From assembly GCF_029867415.1 (NCBI RefSeq), contig NC_081186.1, forward strand, positions 107,008,455-107,072,454: a stretch of 64,000 nucleotides of DNA, given 5' to 3'. The notes under the pieces were generated by a model. That model had not been told where the DNA came from and made no database searches. It saw only the letters and a list, made by a program, of their open reading frames with translations. The position numbers were made by a program, and so were the translations under genes. Numbering within the stretch: position 1 is the stretch's first letter; each line of letters opens with the position of its first letter. This document shows positions 1 through 13,880 of this stretch, in pieces. Source of the DNA: Vicia villosa. Lineage: Eukaryota > Streptophyta > Magnoliopsida > Fabales > Fabaceae.

Positions 1-937
1 AATTGTTTGATCAAGATTAAACGTCTGATTTTCATCCAACAGCTGTAGATAGGCCAAATGCGTGAATGCGAAATTGGCCTACACCATTCCTAATTGTGAA
101 CACAATGCAATCAAATATTACAAGGGCCCTCTGGAGGATGGCCCTAGCAAAAGCATGGTAAGCCTATAAGGCAAAAACATGCAGAAATACTACTGAATGA
201 GAGATCTCTAAATTTGATCTCTTGTACCTTGAGAATGTCATATTCTTAATGCTATGTTAACCTCAAACACTGCTTTCTTTCATTAAAGAATATAGTATGG
301 GTATTGCTAGGCATGAACAGATTATGGCACTTTCAAATTTCAATGCTCATGGGCAAATGGGCCATGGAAGTTTACAAGTTTTGAGAATCTTTGGTAAGAG
401 GTCTTTGTCTCTTGCAACTTTCAGAATGAATGGACTACAAATGTTCACATGCATCTCAGACTCAACCTCAGTTAGTGAATTTAGTTGAAGTACCCAAGTC
501 CCTAACTCCACCAAACTTATAATGATCATATGAATATGTAGAATTCACAGATCAAAATACATCAAATTTTCGACTGACAAAGCCAAATCATTTCATTTAG
601 ATATCACTTTTTTTAGCCTTTTACTGCTCAGTTTATTACATCCTCATTTTTTATTATTTACAAACAACTTTGATTCGGGGAACCATTTACAGTTATTACC
701 TGTCCCCGACCAACATCGATATTAAAATATTAAAAGCATTCGGGGATGAGTATAAGAGTGACGACCATCAGTATATTAGGCAGCAGAAATCACCACCAAT
801 TCAGTTCCTCACTGCAGCACAACACAAAAACTGCTGTTCCTATAAGACTTAGTTCCGCACGATCAATGGGACAAAAAACTCCCAATGACATGTAGTATGG
901 TACAAACAAACAAACCTAACTCTGACCATGCCTTTGA
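1..937. other. Lipase 3' flank, no gene recognised
   Basis: This stretch lies downstream of the lipase stop codon. Only short unconnected open frames are visible, with no recognisable domain, RNA gene or transposon end. The part nearest 937 is probably the lipase 3' UTR; a reverse-strand AATAAA-like signal could lie near 630, but the cleavage site cannot be fixed. Confidence 0.5.
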
Positions 938-3900
938 CTATAACATTACTTCTTGTGTTATATGATCCTCAATAGATTCTTCCTCAAGTTCTTTAATTAG
1001 CTTTTCAATCTGCTTTCTGTATATTGGCATGAAGTGATCACTGATCATGGTCTGCGAAAGTCTGAGCTTACTATATAGAGACCTTGAAGTTAGGAAAATT
1101 CCAATCTTTGTATCAATTAGCTGGCTATCGTCGGAACTTGTAGAAGAGGTTAGGCTGCCATCGCTTTCAAGCTCGGTAGAATCGGAGTGGAGCGTAACAA
1201 TGTGCATTATCTTTCCTGGAGGAAAAAATCTGTGAATTTCTTTCATTTCTGATGCAGAGCTGCTTTGCGTTTGCCCTACTACCTCGGTTATGGCAGCTTC
1301 CTCTTCTTCCCTTATCTCTTTAGCCACTTCAGCCTCCTCGCCTTCAGGTCTGTCATATAGCTCATGCTCTAGTTGTTGCCACAACTCCACTTCACTCATC
1401 TGATCCTGATATCTGTGGTCCATCATGTTCTCATTGAGACGAAGATCATCATCCACCTCGTCGTCTGCAATACTTTCATTTGCACATTCAATTTCAGTTG
1501 ACCACTCGTCTACAGATGAAGATACAGGAAGGTTCATGCTCTTGGCATTTATTCCCTTCTTGGGCGAACAAAGTGAATCAGAACATTCTGCATTGTCAGA
1601 GCCTGAAGATGTAGGGGAACCTTCTTCTTTGAAGTTTGAATGAGAAGCTGTGGCTCTGCGACGGGGTCCCATGCATGACCAAGAGGTCAGGTTAAGATTT
1701 GGACGTGTCCATGCTGCCTGAGCCATACTCTTGGCCCTTTTCATCACAACCTGCAGTTTTTCAAAATTCAGACAATGGAACAGAAGAAAATAGCACGTAG
1801 TAACCGAATAGGTCCACTCTCCTGGAATGCAATTTTTTCCTTATCCCTTTTATAGGACACATTTCAAATAGTTTACCATATCCTACTTTTTGAGACAAGA
1901 GATTGTTGAATGACAACTTATTGCACAAAAGGGAATCGATGTCATATAACAGAAGGAAGAGTACCTGGGTACCATTAGAAACTGGCTGCAACATAGCCCC
2001 AGCGCCAGCAACTTTTGCTCTTGCACTGGCAATAGATGGGAGGCGAGAACCCAGTGCTGAGGCAGAACGATATACAGTACTGAGTATTCTTGTTTGCTCG
2101 ATTTGATTCCTCAAGTCATTTATCCATGCTGATGCTGTCACCTAAAAAACGAACAAATAATTTTAACCCATATTGTGCAGAATAGTGCATGGGATAAAGA
2201 GTAATCATCATAAGAATAATCAATCTCTGCACCGGTATCATATCAATGTGATACATAACAGAGATTAAGAATACAAGCAGTATAACAGATAAGAGTTCAA
2301 CCCCACTCTCAACTGATTCAAAATTAACTTTAACCATTCTGCTATTAACAGATTAGAGTTCTGATACCACCTGATCTCTTACTCTATCTAACACCTATAC
2401 CATTTTTTATTAATGGTCTGCCAACAAAGCAAGATTACAGAAACATTTTCCAACACAAGATGCATGCTTTTCTATCTTTAAAACTTAAGAATAACAACCT
2501 CAGTACGCAAGTCGTCTACGGATGCAGCTGAGAATGTAGGTACCAAATCAGCTCCATTGATAATAGAAGTAATAAAACTAGTGCCTGACTCTGCCAATTC
2601 CCATGTCATACAAGCAGCTGCAGGATAAAGAAGATGTCATTTACGAGAATCACTGTGTAATGTAACATTGGTCTAAAAGCGGTCTAGGATACTACCAAAA
2701 TATCCTTTCAATTTAGAAATAAATGCAGAATTATTTGATTATAAAAATGTAGCTTCTGCAGTGACAAACTGACCTGGAGCAAATGCAACACATGTAGCCA
2801 CAGACAGTTCCTTTTGCTCTCTTAATACATATGTTAAAATTGCTGCTGTGCCTCCACCCAAAGAGTGTCCTACAATCTACATTAAAGACCTTCAAAAGGT
2901 AAGACAGAAAACCAGAGAAATACTGCAGTAACTATTTGCAGCTTAATGATTACAATGTATACTACTTATAAAGCAAAATGCTATCATTGCATAACGGTGA
3001 AACTTGTTAAGGGGATTACATAGTCAAAGAGCCAGGAAGGTTATAAAAAGAAACATTTTTACCTTAACTTCATAGTCTGGGTATTGGCCAAGTGCATCAA
3101 GGAGACAAGGAGTTGCAAGCTTTGCAATCCAACGTGCAGCTGCAACCATTCCACAATGTGCATATCCTAAAACCAAATCACTAACACCGCCCTGATGAAC
3201 TACAGTGTGATGAAATGGTACTACAGTTCCTGTAACAGCTGTTAGAGTATCCTTGATACTATGAGTGCCACGAATCAACAATAAAAGACGCCTCGTCTTG
3301 TGATCAACTATGATTGTAAAAGCTGGTTTCAAAATCTGCATGAGGAATAACAGACAAGTTTACACATATATTGCTAATGCTTTTAAAAAACAAAATACAG
3401 CTACTAATAAGGCAGGATTATCAGTTCCATATTTCTCTGTCTAAAATAACAATGAATTCCATCCTTCCTTGAGAGAAATTGAATGTAAATAATTATCAAT
3501 TCCTAATTGATTTTTTAGTGTTTTTCCCAAAAATTCAAATTAGACTTACTCCGGCTTTCGCTTCCCGAAGAAGAACATTCTCATCAGTGTAACCAGTTTC
3601 TTCTAGAAATGAGGGAAATGACTTCTTTGAAAAATGCCAACACAGAGTCAGCAAGTTTAAGAGATGCTTAAGTTCAGCAGTAATCTCGGGTCCTTTCAGC
3701 TGTACACTGTCCGTACCACCAAATACACTGTCAACAAGATAGTTCCCCTGCAAAATTATAATTCAAAAACTAGCAATCAAAACCCGAAACTAACAGAGTT
3801 TTATGTCTAACTTAATTTTTTTTAAATGCGCAAAAAGAGAGAGCATTGAAGTCACATACTACAAAGCAATATTGCATTCGAAACAATGTTATGTGAATTT

Positions 3901-5536
3901 CAAACGTCTAGTAATTTCAGGCTTCATTTAGATTAGACTATAAAATTCTGATATATAATTTAAAATTTGTTCGAGTAGTATAGTACAAAATAAAATTTAG
4001 TTTGGCTCGCAGGGGCTTTCTGGAAAACCAATAGGCAGTCAGGCTTTATCTCAAAGCCAGTTTTCTTCACCACAGACACTACAACTTTGCTACTTCTTTT
4101 AGATTTCTTTCTTATTTCTTTAATAGGAATAAATTCTGAAAAACTTAACCAAACTACAAGAGATCTGTAAAGATTTATTTTGGGCTAGTCGAATTATTTT
4201 GAAGGGCACAAAATCCAAACAAACATGGCATAACTTCTGTGCTAAACCATTGAAAAAGAAGATGCCTAATTACAATGCACAAATTATGGCTTAAGACTTA
4301 ATATGAAAAGCTTAAACAAGCACAAAACCAAGATTTCAGAACAGCCTCTTAACAACATATGTTAAGCTAAGCTGCTCAGATTCAGCTGTCAAGGATTCCA
4401 GGCTAATAAATGAATGCAATGTTTCCAGGGATGTCATAAAATTGATGCATCTTAAAATTTGATTGACATATGATATAGATCAAGATCGAATACATAATGC
4501 TGCATGGGTTATCTGCAAAATCTTGTGGTTCAATAGGGGGCTTGTTTTGTAGAAAATAACATATTAATCCCTTGAAACCAGAAATAGGAATTATTTCACG
4601 TAAATCATAAAATCCAAGGAAAATATTATACGACAATTTTAAAGTGATAATACATAACATCAGAAGCTAAAATATAAGAAGTTATAAATAATAAATTCAA
4701 TCCACTGATGCGATGTCAAGAGAGCTTACAACAGAAAACAAAAACTCAAATAAAATTGTCAATTATTTGCGAGGATACATTTAGATATAATATATTTAAT
4801 AACATTACTCTCCAAATGTTGGACTATTTCTTCAAAGAGCATAAGTTTTTTATTGAGTTGGTAACTGTTAAGCATTAAATTGTCCTCCAACCACTAAATT
4901 ATCTAAAATGTTACTTACATCTAAAAAAGTTCACATAATTCGCATAGCATTGGTCAATACCATCCATTTCTCTAATGTTAATGATGATCAATTTTCATGT
5001 CCATTATGGGAGTCGCACAATGTGCGGGTTGCAACTATAATATAGCTCTACTTGAAAGACATGAACTGTATTTTGTAATTAAATATCCTACTTATAAATT
5101 TAGTTTCACATATCCTTATCCTATATTTTAAAAGTTGTTAAGGTTAGAGTTGCAAACATAAAACTCCACAGCATCTCGTCTCTTCTAGGTTGCTTAAAAA
5201 TCAAGGAACCAACAAAAAATCAAAATCCCACCATTTGTCGTTTACCTGTCTCTTGAGAAGAAAGCTGATACCAAAAGCTAAATCCCCAATAGGCCATTTT
5301 CCAAGTGTCTCCGAATACGTAAACCTGAGAGTCTCAGACAACGTCGAAATTGTTTCCAACCATGTAGCAGGTGCTTCAATTAACCTATGAGTAACACGGA
5401 ACCGCCCATCCGTCGGCGCATCACTACCACTATCCTCATCATCATCAATTGCGCTTTGAGACTGCAATTTCTTATTCAACGTATAGTACAAAAGAGCAGC
5501 TGCACCGGCTGCAGTAGCCATGGTTGCAGTTGCCAT
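938..5536 (-). CDS. Lipase class 3 / diacylglycerol-lipase-like alpha/beta hydrolase
   Basis: Seven coding exons on the minus strand join without frame breaks: 5536-5246, 3747-3550, 3335-3063, 2876-2774, 2617-2499, 2141-1965 and 1750-938. The product is 657 aa. All introns are GT-AG. The start is the ATG at 5536, just inside an exon that follows a probable 5' UTR intron. Residues about 1-160 match the plant mono/diacylglycerol lipase N-terminal region, including a hydrophobic Ala-rich start and an Asp-rich stretch near 31-40. The Lipase_3 fold follows, with IRGTH at 184-188, the nucleophile elbow GHSLG with Ser259, a probable catalytic Asp312 in GADLVP, and a probable His626 in SDHFMP. An acidic, Ser-rich insert of about 200 residues lies between Asp and His, as in Arabidopsis relatives such as At3g14075 (family recalled, not searched). 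The expected role is hydrolysis of acylglycerol esters; the substrate is unknown. Confidence 0.92.
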
Positions 5537-5548
5537 GAATAACCTCTC

Positions 5549-6130
5549 CCTATAACAACAAAAATCCAAAAACCAATTAAACAAAACTCAGAAAAAAAAT
5601 TCACAACAACAGATAACAACACTGAACAAATTCCCAACACAACCCAACTTCAAATTTCAAATCTTACATTTTTTTTTCAATTCAATTGTAGACCAAATCA
5701 AACCAAACCCACCAAAAAAAAAACTTTTTTTATCCTTTTACGGTATCATCATTCATCAATTCAACTCTAGAGCTCAATTTACGATGATAAGAGAAATTAG
5801 GAAGAAAGAAAACGAAATTAATAAAAAATGATAGAAAAAATCGATTTTTTCACGCTAGTGGATTAAATTGGACAATTTAAGCTATGAATTGAACTGAAGC
5901 AATGAACAGAGAATCAATCAGTCGATTAATCAATTAAGAAAAAAGTGATTAAATCAATTGAGAAACATGAAGATACATCGAAACCCTAAAACCCTAAAAG
6001 TCCAAAATTAGGGGAAAAAGTTAAAAATAAATAAATAAATAAATTGACAGATAAATCAAAATTAGAGAAATGAAGGAACCTGATTGATGAATGTTGGAGA
6101 AAGTTGAAAATGGCAAAATTTAGCTTTTAG
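5549..6130 (-). promoter_or_regulatory. Lipase 5' leader with probable UTR intron
   Basis: Reading the minus strand, a CAG/GTTCC donor at 6080/6079 and a TTATAG acceptor ending at 5550 bracket a likely intron of about 530 bp in the 5' UTR. The short leader exon upstream begins somewhere near 6130. No strong TATA box was identified. The assignment rests on splice-site shape and position only. Confidence 0.45.
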
Positions 6131-7057
6131 TTAAAACGGCCACAGCTTATACACAAAGTTTCTGTTGCAAAATAAAAATAACTATGACTATAGTTATAAC
6201 ATTATATTTTCTTATGCTAAAGTTTTTCAAAAAATGAAAATGAAATCACTTATAAAGTTTTTTTTTTTTGGACTAAAATGGTTTTCTTTGAATTGAATTT
6301 GGATGCAGGGATAATAACAACATTAAATTCATATAGTTTTTTATATGATATGATATTTTAACATCTTGAGGGACACGTGGAGCTTAGAGAGAGCAAGTAG
6401 GAGATGAAATTGGATAACTTAGTAGTCAAGATATCTTAAACTATTTATTGGGGAAATTCAAAGATTGTTGTATTTTTTGTTTAAGAAAATGATATTATAT
6501 TCACCTATAAAGACTATATCTTCTAGTTCTTCCATGCTTACCAACCAAAGTTTGTATGGCAAAACCAACAAGAACATTTCACAAGATTGCTCCCACGTGT
6601 ATAGAACTATAATAAATGCAACTATCATATTAAAAACCAACATTTGAATAACATTAATGTAACTTTAGGACTTATTCTTATTGCTAACTTTAATGTTCAA
6701 ATGAAGTTGTGATTTTGCATTATTTTACTTATATTTATATCTAAAAAAAAGTTTATAATCAAATACGAGGGAGTAGATTTTTCTCAAGTTCAATATGGTT
6801 CTTGAAGATGGTGAGAATGAAAAAAAAAATGATTGAGTTTGATTATTTGAATTGAGATAGACATAATTGATTTTTACATACTTGAGTTTGATAGAATTAA
6901 TTTTAACATAATCAATTCTACTTTAAAAGAACTAAACACCTAAAAATTACTCCAGAATTAATTTATATCTATAAAATTGCTTTTGCCTCATGCAAAAACT
7001 AAACCAAACATGCTATAAATAATTATGGAACTTGACAATTTGATATTTTGTGTTTAT
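6131..7057. other. AT-rich intergenic DNA, lipase upstream side
   Basis: No gene, RNA or transposon boundary was recognised here. The region contains the presumed lipase promoter. The open frames at 6458-6647 on both strands lack any domain and look like chance frames in AT-rich DNA. Confidence 0.5.
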
Positions 7058-7568
7058 GGGTGTTCATTGATTCGGACAAATTCGAACCAAACCGAAATTA
7101 AAATTAAATCAAGGTGTTTGGGTTGAGCATTTCTTTAGTTCGGACAAAAATCGAATCAAACCAATAAAATTCGGTGTTAATTAGTTCGGACATCGAATTT
7201 CTAAAATTCTACCTGCGAACTTGTCTACCCGAACCAATCATAATTAATTAGTATAATATATATCGTTAGAAAAGAAAACACTCTATTTGTGATATTCACA
7301 ATCTATATAAAAAAGAAAAATTAGAAATTTTATATTATTTTAGAAAATTAATTTACGTAAATTAGATTTTTTTTTAAAATATTTTTGAATATTTATTTTT
7401 TATGTATTCGATCAATCCAACCAAAATTAACCTGTTATTTATCAATTTGATTCAGTTTTGGCTTTATCACAAAAATGTGTAAATCCAATTCAAATCAATT
7501 CATATATATTTTATTGGTTTGGATATTGGATTCTCTCAAAACCGAATCAAACTGACCCGTGAACACTC
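7058..7568. mobile_element. MITE-like element with GTGTTCA ends
   Basis: The left end reads GGGTGTTCA and the right end, reverse complemented, reads GAGTGTTCA, so the two termini are a short inverted repeat. A 4-bp TTAT flanks both sides (7054-7057 and 7569-7572), which may be the target duplication. The interior is AT-rich with repeated motifs resembling AACCAAACCGAA and no coding frame. A second copy in the opposite orientation starts at 8077, which supports a repeat family. Confidence 0.55.
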
Positions 7569-7821
7569 TTATTTGTGTTTGTATTTTTTAAGTTTGTTGG
7601 GTCACCAATTAGAACAACTATTTTTCCTTAAACATAAATTGAGGTAATAACACATGTGTGGGTAAGAAAAACATACATGTTACGAAATAGAATGAGTCGG
7701 ATAAGGGGTGTTGAAAGATGTCAATATTAAGATGAATTTGAAAAAATTCTTTAAATCTCATATTATTAAAAAAAATAAGTGTTTGTAAGTTAATTGAAAA
7801 TAATAATCTCATATTATTAAG

Positions 7822-8076
7822 GGTTAAATATATTAAAAAAAAATTGTAATATGGACAAAATTCGCTTTTCCCCTGTAAAAAAATATTTTTAGATCACTCT
7901 CTTGAGATGTTAAAATCTATGTTTTTTACCCCCTAATTGCACAAGTTACTCCCTTGTAATATTTTTTTATTTACCTCCAGATTCAGTGTTTTATTTGCAC
8001 GCTTAGGGAGGAAATCCAAATAAAAAAATATTACGGGGGTAATCCAAAAAATATATATTGCAAGGGGGTAAAGCTA
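7822..8076. repeat. AT-rich foldback sequence
   Basis: Two arms, about 7954-7979 and 8006-8032, are imperfect inverted copies containing GTAATATTTTTTTATTT and its complement. The surroundings repeat phrases such as CCCTTGTAATAT and GCAAGGGGGTAA. It looks like a decayed non-autonomous DNA element; no coding content was seen. Confidence 0.35.
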
Positions 8077-8270
8077 GGGGTGTTCCCGGGCCGGTTTGGT
8101 TCAGTTTTGAGAGAATCGGATATCCAAACCGATTAAAATTAAATGGATTAGTTTGGATTGGATTTACAAATTTTTGCGATAAAGCCCAAATCGAACCGAT
8201 CCGAGAAACAACAGATTGGTTTGGATTGGATTGATCGGGTAGATAAAAAAAATTAAAAAAATATTTTTAA
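8077..8270. mobile_element. Second, truncated copy of the GTGTTCA MITE
   Basis: From GGGGTGTTC at 8077 this closely follows the reverse complement of the right end of the 7058-7568 element, including the phrase TTTTGAGAGAATC. The similarity fades after about 8270 and no matching far terminus was found, so this copy is probably truncated. Confidence 0.5.
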
Positions 8271-8334
8271 AAAATAATTTATTTACAAAAATTAATTTTT
8301 CATAATATTATAAAAAATATAGTATTAATAGTGT

Positions 8335-8577
8335 TCAAATTTAAAAATAGTCAGGCAAAAAAAGATTAAATAGGCTGGCCTTATATGCATATATATTAGA
8401 AAAAAAAAAGACTAAATAAGTCTATAAGGCTTCTTAAGTAATATGGATTAACTGAAAACTATAATGAGAAGCAGACTTTTAAAAAGGTCAGGCAAAAAAA
8501 AATCTATAATAGACTATAGGCCAAATTTAAATCTTTTAAATTTATCGTAGGTTAGATTCAAACCTTCTAAAACCTAG
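8335..8577. mobile_element. Fragment related to the hAT-like MITE family
   Basis: Phrases such as GTCAGGCAAAAAAAG, AATAGGCTGGCC and TAATAGACTATAGGCC are shared with the elements at 19830-20914, 24950-26276 and 51950-52513. No ends or target duplication were identified. It is non-coding. Confidence 0.4.
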
Positions 8578-8935
8578 CAGCAAGTTCGTTCATGGTTTGC
8601 TAGCTCAATTAGCAAGAAGTCTCATTGTTTTGTATGGCTTACGGTTTGTTGGTTTTTGTGGCTAATTAAAAATGAAGTTGTCTTCAATGGCAAGCAAAGG
8701 AATGTGGAGGAAATATTTGGTTTAGTCAAAACCATGTCTTGGGATTAGTTGGCTTTTACTTTGAAGGGGAGGGTTAACTTAGAGTGGGATATTTGGAATT
8801 CTGACCCATTGTATTACATTTCCTAACTTGTTTTGGTTGCTGGATCTTTCGTGATCTTGTGGCTTTTTTTTCTATTTGAGTTCAGCACCCCCTTGTGCTT
8901 CTTATTTAATCCATTTTGCTTATAACAAAAACATT
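8578..8935 (+). pseudogene. LINE reverse-transcriptase polyprotein tail, relic
   Basis: Plus-strand translation gives a stretch with KNEVVFNGK, then EEIFGLVKTMSW, then a short basic and aromatic tail, and ends in DPLYYIS. This is the typical end of plant LINE polyproteins after the RT zinc-binding region. An in-frame TAG follows the MSWD segment, so it is dead. The preceding RT and endonuclease regions are absent, as expected for 5'-truncated LINE copies. Confidence 0.6.
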
Positions 8936-9097
8936 GGAATTGATTTCTAGATTTAGTGACACCAAATCTAGAGAGAAACTTTACATTATTTTGCCCCTAT
9001 TTAAATTTGGTCGTCAATTATAATTTCATTAGTTAAATAAACATGTTAAAAATGCTTAACAATTATTATCTTTAAAAATAATTATTTAATTCTATCT

Positions 9098-9242
9098 AGC
9101 ATCGACACCTCTGAAAAAAGACGTATCAGTATCGGAAACTTACACCGACACTTGTAATTATGTTTAATTTATTATTTTTTCAAATTACTACTGATGTCGC
9201 CTTGTCAGTGTCAGGATCAAATTCGGAGTGTCTGTACTTCTT
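9098..9242. repeat. Short MITE-like repeat, copy 1
   Basis: About 145 bp bounded by GACACCTCTG on the left and GGAGTGTCTG on the right, with GTCAGTGTCAGG inside. It resembles the sequence at 10339-10491 in the neighbouring methyltransferase intron. The boundaries are approximate. Confidence 0.35.
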
Positions 9243-9494
9243 AATTATTTATATAATAACATGAAACATACATGTTTTCGACAAATTCAAACCATGTCAA
9301 TCATTGACACATTTCAACATTTCATTTCATCACACTCAACATCCATACTAAAAAAAAACATAGTTTACCCCACAATCTAGTAACACAAATTGTGTGTAAC
9401 CAACATTATTAAAAAAAAAAAATATCACCCAAAATAAAAACCTTAACAACATGAAACCTTGAACCATACACAAACATAGTAGAATGATGATCAA

Positions 9495-10765
<1,271 letters not shown>

Positions 10766-10824
10766 GTTTTTCAGTTCTCTCAATTAATTTTTAAGACTTG
10801 CAAAACCTTCTGAGCTTCAACCAG

Positions 10825-10831
10825 TTTTATA
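10825..10831 (-). promoter_or_regulatory. Probable TATA box of the methyltransferase gene
   Basis: The minus strand reads CCTATAAAACTGG, with TATAAAA 60 bp upstream of the ATG at 10765. This spacing would place transcription start near 10797 and give a leader of about 30 nt. No upstream elements were assigned. Confidence 0.55.
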
Positions 10832-10832
10832 G

Positions 10833-12119
10833 GATTTTTTTTTTTACATGTGGAGGTTGTGTTGTGTGTTGCACCCTCCATTCTTTCATCTCTTGAGTCT
10901 TGATTGAACAACTTCAACTTAATTTTTCACATGTACAAAGATTGTACTTCATGTTGGTTACTAGTAGTTTTCAATTCTCTTTCATCAATGACTCGTTTTC
11001 TTAGCTCATGCCATCAGATTTTGAGGTGCAATTAATTAATTCAACATAATAATAATTGTTTATCAATGTAGTTTTTTATATAATGGTGATTATTTTAGTA
11101 GGTTAATGAGGTAAATTACCCGTACGTGGGGTTTATTAAAGTATATATTTAAATTTTTAATAATTAATAAATGGTTGTTTTGATATTTACTTAACAAATA
11201 AATAAGTTTCAAAATATTATAATATAATTGTATTAAATATTATATTTTATGAAACAAATAAAAATTATTTAAAATGTGAGTTTATATAAATTTGGAGTGT
11301 AATTATGATACATATTTTGAAAATAATTAACTTTTTTGTCTATTATAAAATATTCAACACATTTAAACGATATATTAAATTTGACTATTTTCACAAATAA
11401 GAACTTGGAAAATATTTTACTTCTTAATGTAACTTTTTATATTTTTTATTAATTTATTTAAAATATAAATGAAAGTGTTATATTGTTTATAAGTAGTAAA
11501 ACTCTTATTAATTTAAACTATATAAAATTTATGAACGTATACACTTAATATAATTTTGATGATTGGTGCGTAGTTTAGTGATTTAACTCTATAATTTTAA
11601 AGATACCGAATTTGTTTTTTTTTTTAAATTGTTAAAAGAGATGTTTTAGCAACTTTTTAAAATAAATAAAAGTTACAAAATTTTTAAGTGGTTTTTATAA
11701 TATTAAATAAATTTTGAAAGTTACAAATATTAATATAGTATTGAAGAATCAATAAATTTCATTAACAAATTAAATTATAGAATGACATCAATTGATTAAA
11801 TATTTGGTTATCTTATAAAATTAAAGTAAAATGTTTAAGTTATAACATCTATCTAAAAGGGAAAATAACAAAATTGAATATAATTTTAAAAAGTAATTGA
11901 TAGTGATATAGGTAATAGTAAGGATATTAAGATTGTACTGTCAAAAAAAATAAATATTAAGATTGTAATATATTATGTTATTAGTATAAAAGAATATCTC
12001 CATTCATATTCAAATTTTGGAGATAAAATTTTTATGTATGCCTAATTATTTTTAATTTTTATATTAAAGGTGTACAAATTAAATAATGCTTTAAGAAAAA
12101 TTATATCCATAAGACTTAA
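10833..12119. other. AT-rich intergenic DNA, no gene
   Basis: This is the upstream flank of the methyltransferase. It is extremely AT-rich and contains no open frame or transposon end that can be supported. Confidence 0.6.
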
Positions 12120-12330
12120 ATAGTTTTGTGGTCCTTATAAGTTAGCGAGTTTTTGAATTTGGTTCTTGTGTCTATTTTTTTGTCTGAATTATTATATCCC
12201 ATTATTATGTTGGCGTTAGTCCCTGGGGTTAGATTTCTGTTAATAAAAGTTGACTGGGCTAACGACGCTGATGTGAAAATGATTTATAAATTTTTGTGGT
12301 TAATACATTGAAAACCTGGTGAATGGGCCA
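12120..12330. mobile_element. Possible MULE terminal region
   Basis: Phrases such as TGGTCCTTATAAGTTAGCGAG and GTTAGTCCCTGGGG, followed by TTGACTGGGCTAACG, are typical of the long terminal inverted repeats of legume Mutator-like elements. It lies directly in front of the GRF zinc-finger frame. The matching far terminus was not located; it may have been lost with the LTR insertion near 15.6 kb. Confidence 0.4.
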
Positions 12331-12439
12331 TAATAAAGAGGACGGAATCCAAAAGGGCACATTTTTGCATCAAGTTCATATCTTCTTCCTCGCTTCTTCC
12401 TCTCTTCTTACAGATTTCTTCATCGACGCAAATTCAATC

Positions 12440-12613
12440 ATGGCAACATCATCTATAGGTAATTACTCTGAGTCTCAAATTGTAGTTTGTGGTTGCAATA
12501 AAGCAATGATGATGTTCATCTCAAATTCAACCGAAAACCCTAAAAGAAGATTATGGAAATGTTCAAATTTGGGATTAGGTTGTGAGTTATTCATATGGGA
12601 TGATGAACTTTAA
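12440..12613 (+). pseudogene. GRF-type zinc-finger protein, MULE-associated, truncated
   Basis: From the ATG at 12440 the frame gives 57 aa. It contains CGCNKAMM, then NPKRRLWKCSN, then CELFIWDDE. This spacing of Cys, Cys, Cys and the closing W-D matches the GRF zinc finger, a nucleic-acid-binding fold common in plant transposon-borne small proteins. An ATG further upstream at 12323 is in frame but adds no domain. The stop at 12611 falls directly after the finger. Downstream plus-strand sequence still encodes a Lys- and Leu-rich coiled-coil-like segment in a shifted frame (about 12680-12790), suggesting a decayed longer protein. It lies tail-to-tail with a transposase remnant ending at 13144, consistent with one old MULE. 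Confidence 0.55.
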
Positions 12614-13257
12614 CGCTACACATTAACTGAACCCAGAAAATCAATTGGATGCAATTTCTCAAAGGTAGATCATGAATTAGTATCATTAAAGAAATTGAAG
12701 CTAGAAAAAAAGAGAAGACGAAATTGAAGTTAGAAAACGAAAGGAAGAATGCCAAATTGCTCCAACTTTTGTTGACTCTTTCATGGTGTATGTTTCCTTG
12801 TTTACCAGAAATGGTAGTGAGATTCATGTTCATGGTGTTTGTAATGTTTTTCTGTTTTAGTCCCCAGGACTTATAATATTTTTGGTTATCGTCCCTATAT
12901 GTTTGGAACAATTTTTTTCATCCCTATTTACTAATGATTTATTTGTATTACATATTTATTTGTTAATAGTTTGTTTGTAATTCATCCCTATATATCATGC
13001 CTTTACATATTAATGTAGAACATAAAGGCATATAAAATTGTCGCAAAATTCAACAAAGCCAAACTATACTTAAACCATAGTGATGAAGTTGCTGAAGTTT
13101 GTGCACGTGTAACAAGGCCAGTTTCAACAAGTTTTGGTTGAGGTTAAGTTGCCTCAAATGCTACTTCAAGATCTGCAGCAAGCATTTCAAACTCTGAGTC
13201 AACATCAGTTTGTGTTACATTTTGTTGAGATTCATTTCACTACAACACGCGTGAGCT

Positions 13258-13480
13258 TTAAAAGCGCTTTTTTTGGGCTTTAAAAGCGCTTAAAAGCGCT
13301 GTGAAAGCCAGCGCTGGCGTAGGTAACAAAAGCGCTTTTGAAAGCTCTCTGGTAGACCCCCCTTATAAGAGCGTTTTTCTGGAAAAAGCGCTCTGGTAGA
13401 CCCCCCCTATAAGAGCGCTTTCCTGGAAAAAGCGCTCTCGTAGGGTGGCCTATGAGAGCGCTTTTTCTGGATAAGCGCTT
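13258..13480. repeat. Left subterminal repeats of the CACTA-like element
   Basis: Repeated AGCGCT cores embedded in AAAAGCGCTTTT and GAGCGCTTT, spaced roughly 15-45 bp apart and alternating in orientation. They mirror the right-hand cluster. These are presumed transposase binding sites. Confidence 0.7.
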
Positions 13481-13880
13481 TTGTAGGTGTCTATTATTTT
13501 TATAATTTTTTTATTATTTCTAAACCTGCACTTTTGGCAGCAATATTTCAGAACCTGTAATTTACTATTTTTTGGCAGTATTTTTTCATGAACCTATAAT
13601 TTATCATTTCTAATCGATATATACCATTATAATCGATATCGATTATATACAAAAAAAGTATTATATTATATACCATTAATGTAAATCAAAATACATATAT
13701 ACATATTTCTAAACCAAAACAACTAAACCAATTCACATATTTCTAAACCAAAACAACTAAATGGGAAACAACTTCCGAGTTCTTATGCAACCAATGTACG
13801 CTTCCTGTATTATCTGGAGCTATGTTGTATTGATGCTTTAGTGGAGAACCAGTAGTCACCTGAGCTATGTTGTATTGTGT

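Noticed and set aside
1047..1643. Plus-strand frames of 62 and 72 aa across the last lipase exon
   Set aside because: Shadows of the acidic Ser-rich lipase segment on the minus strand.
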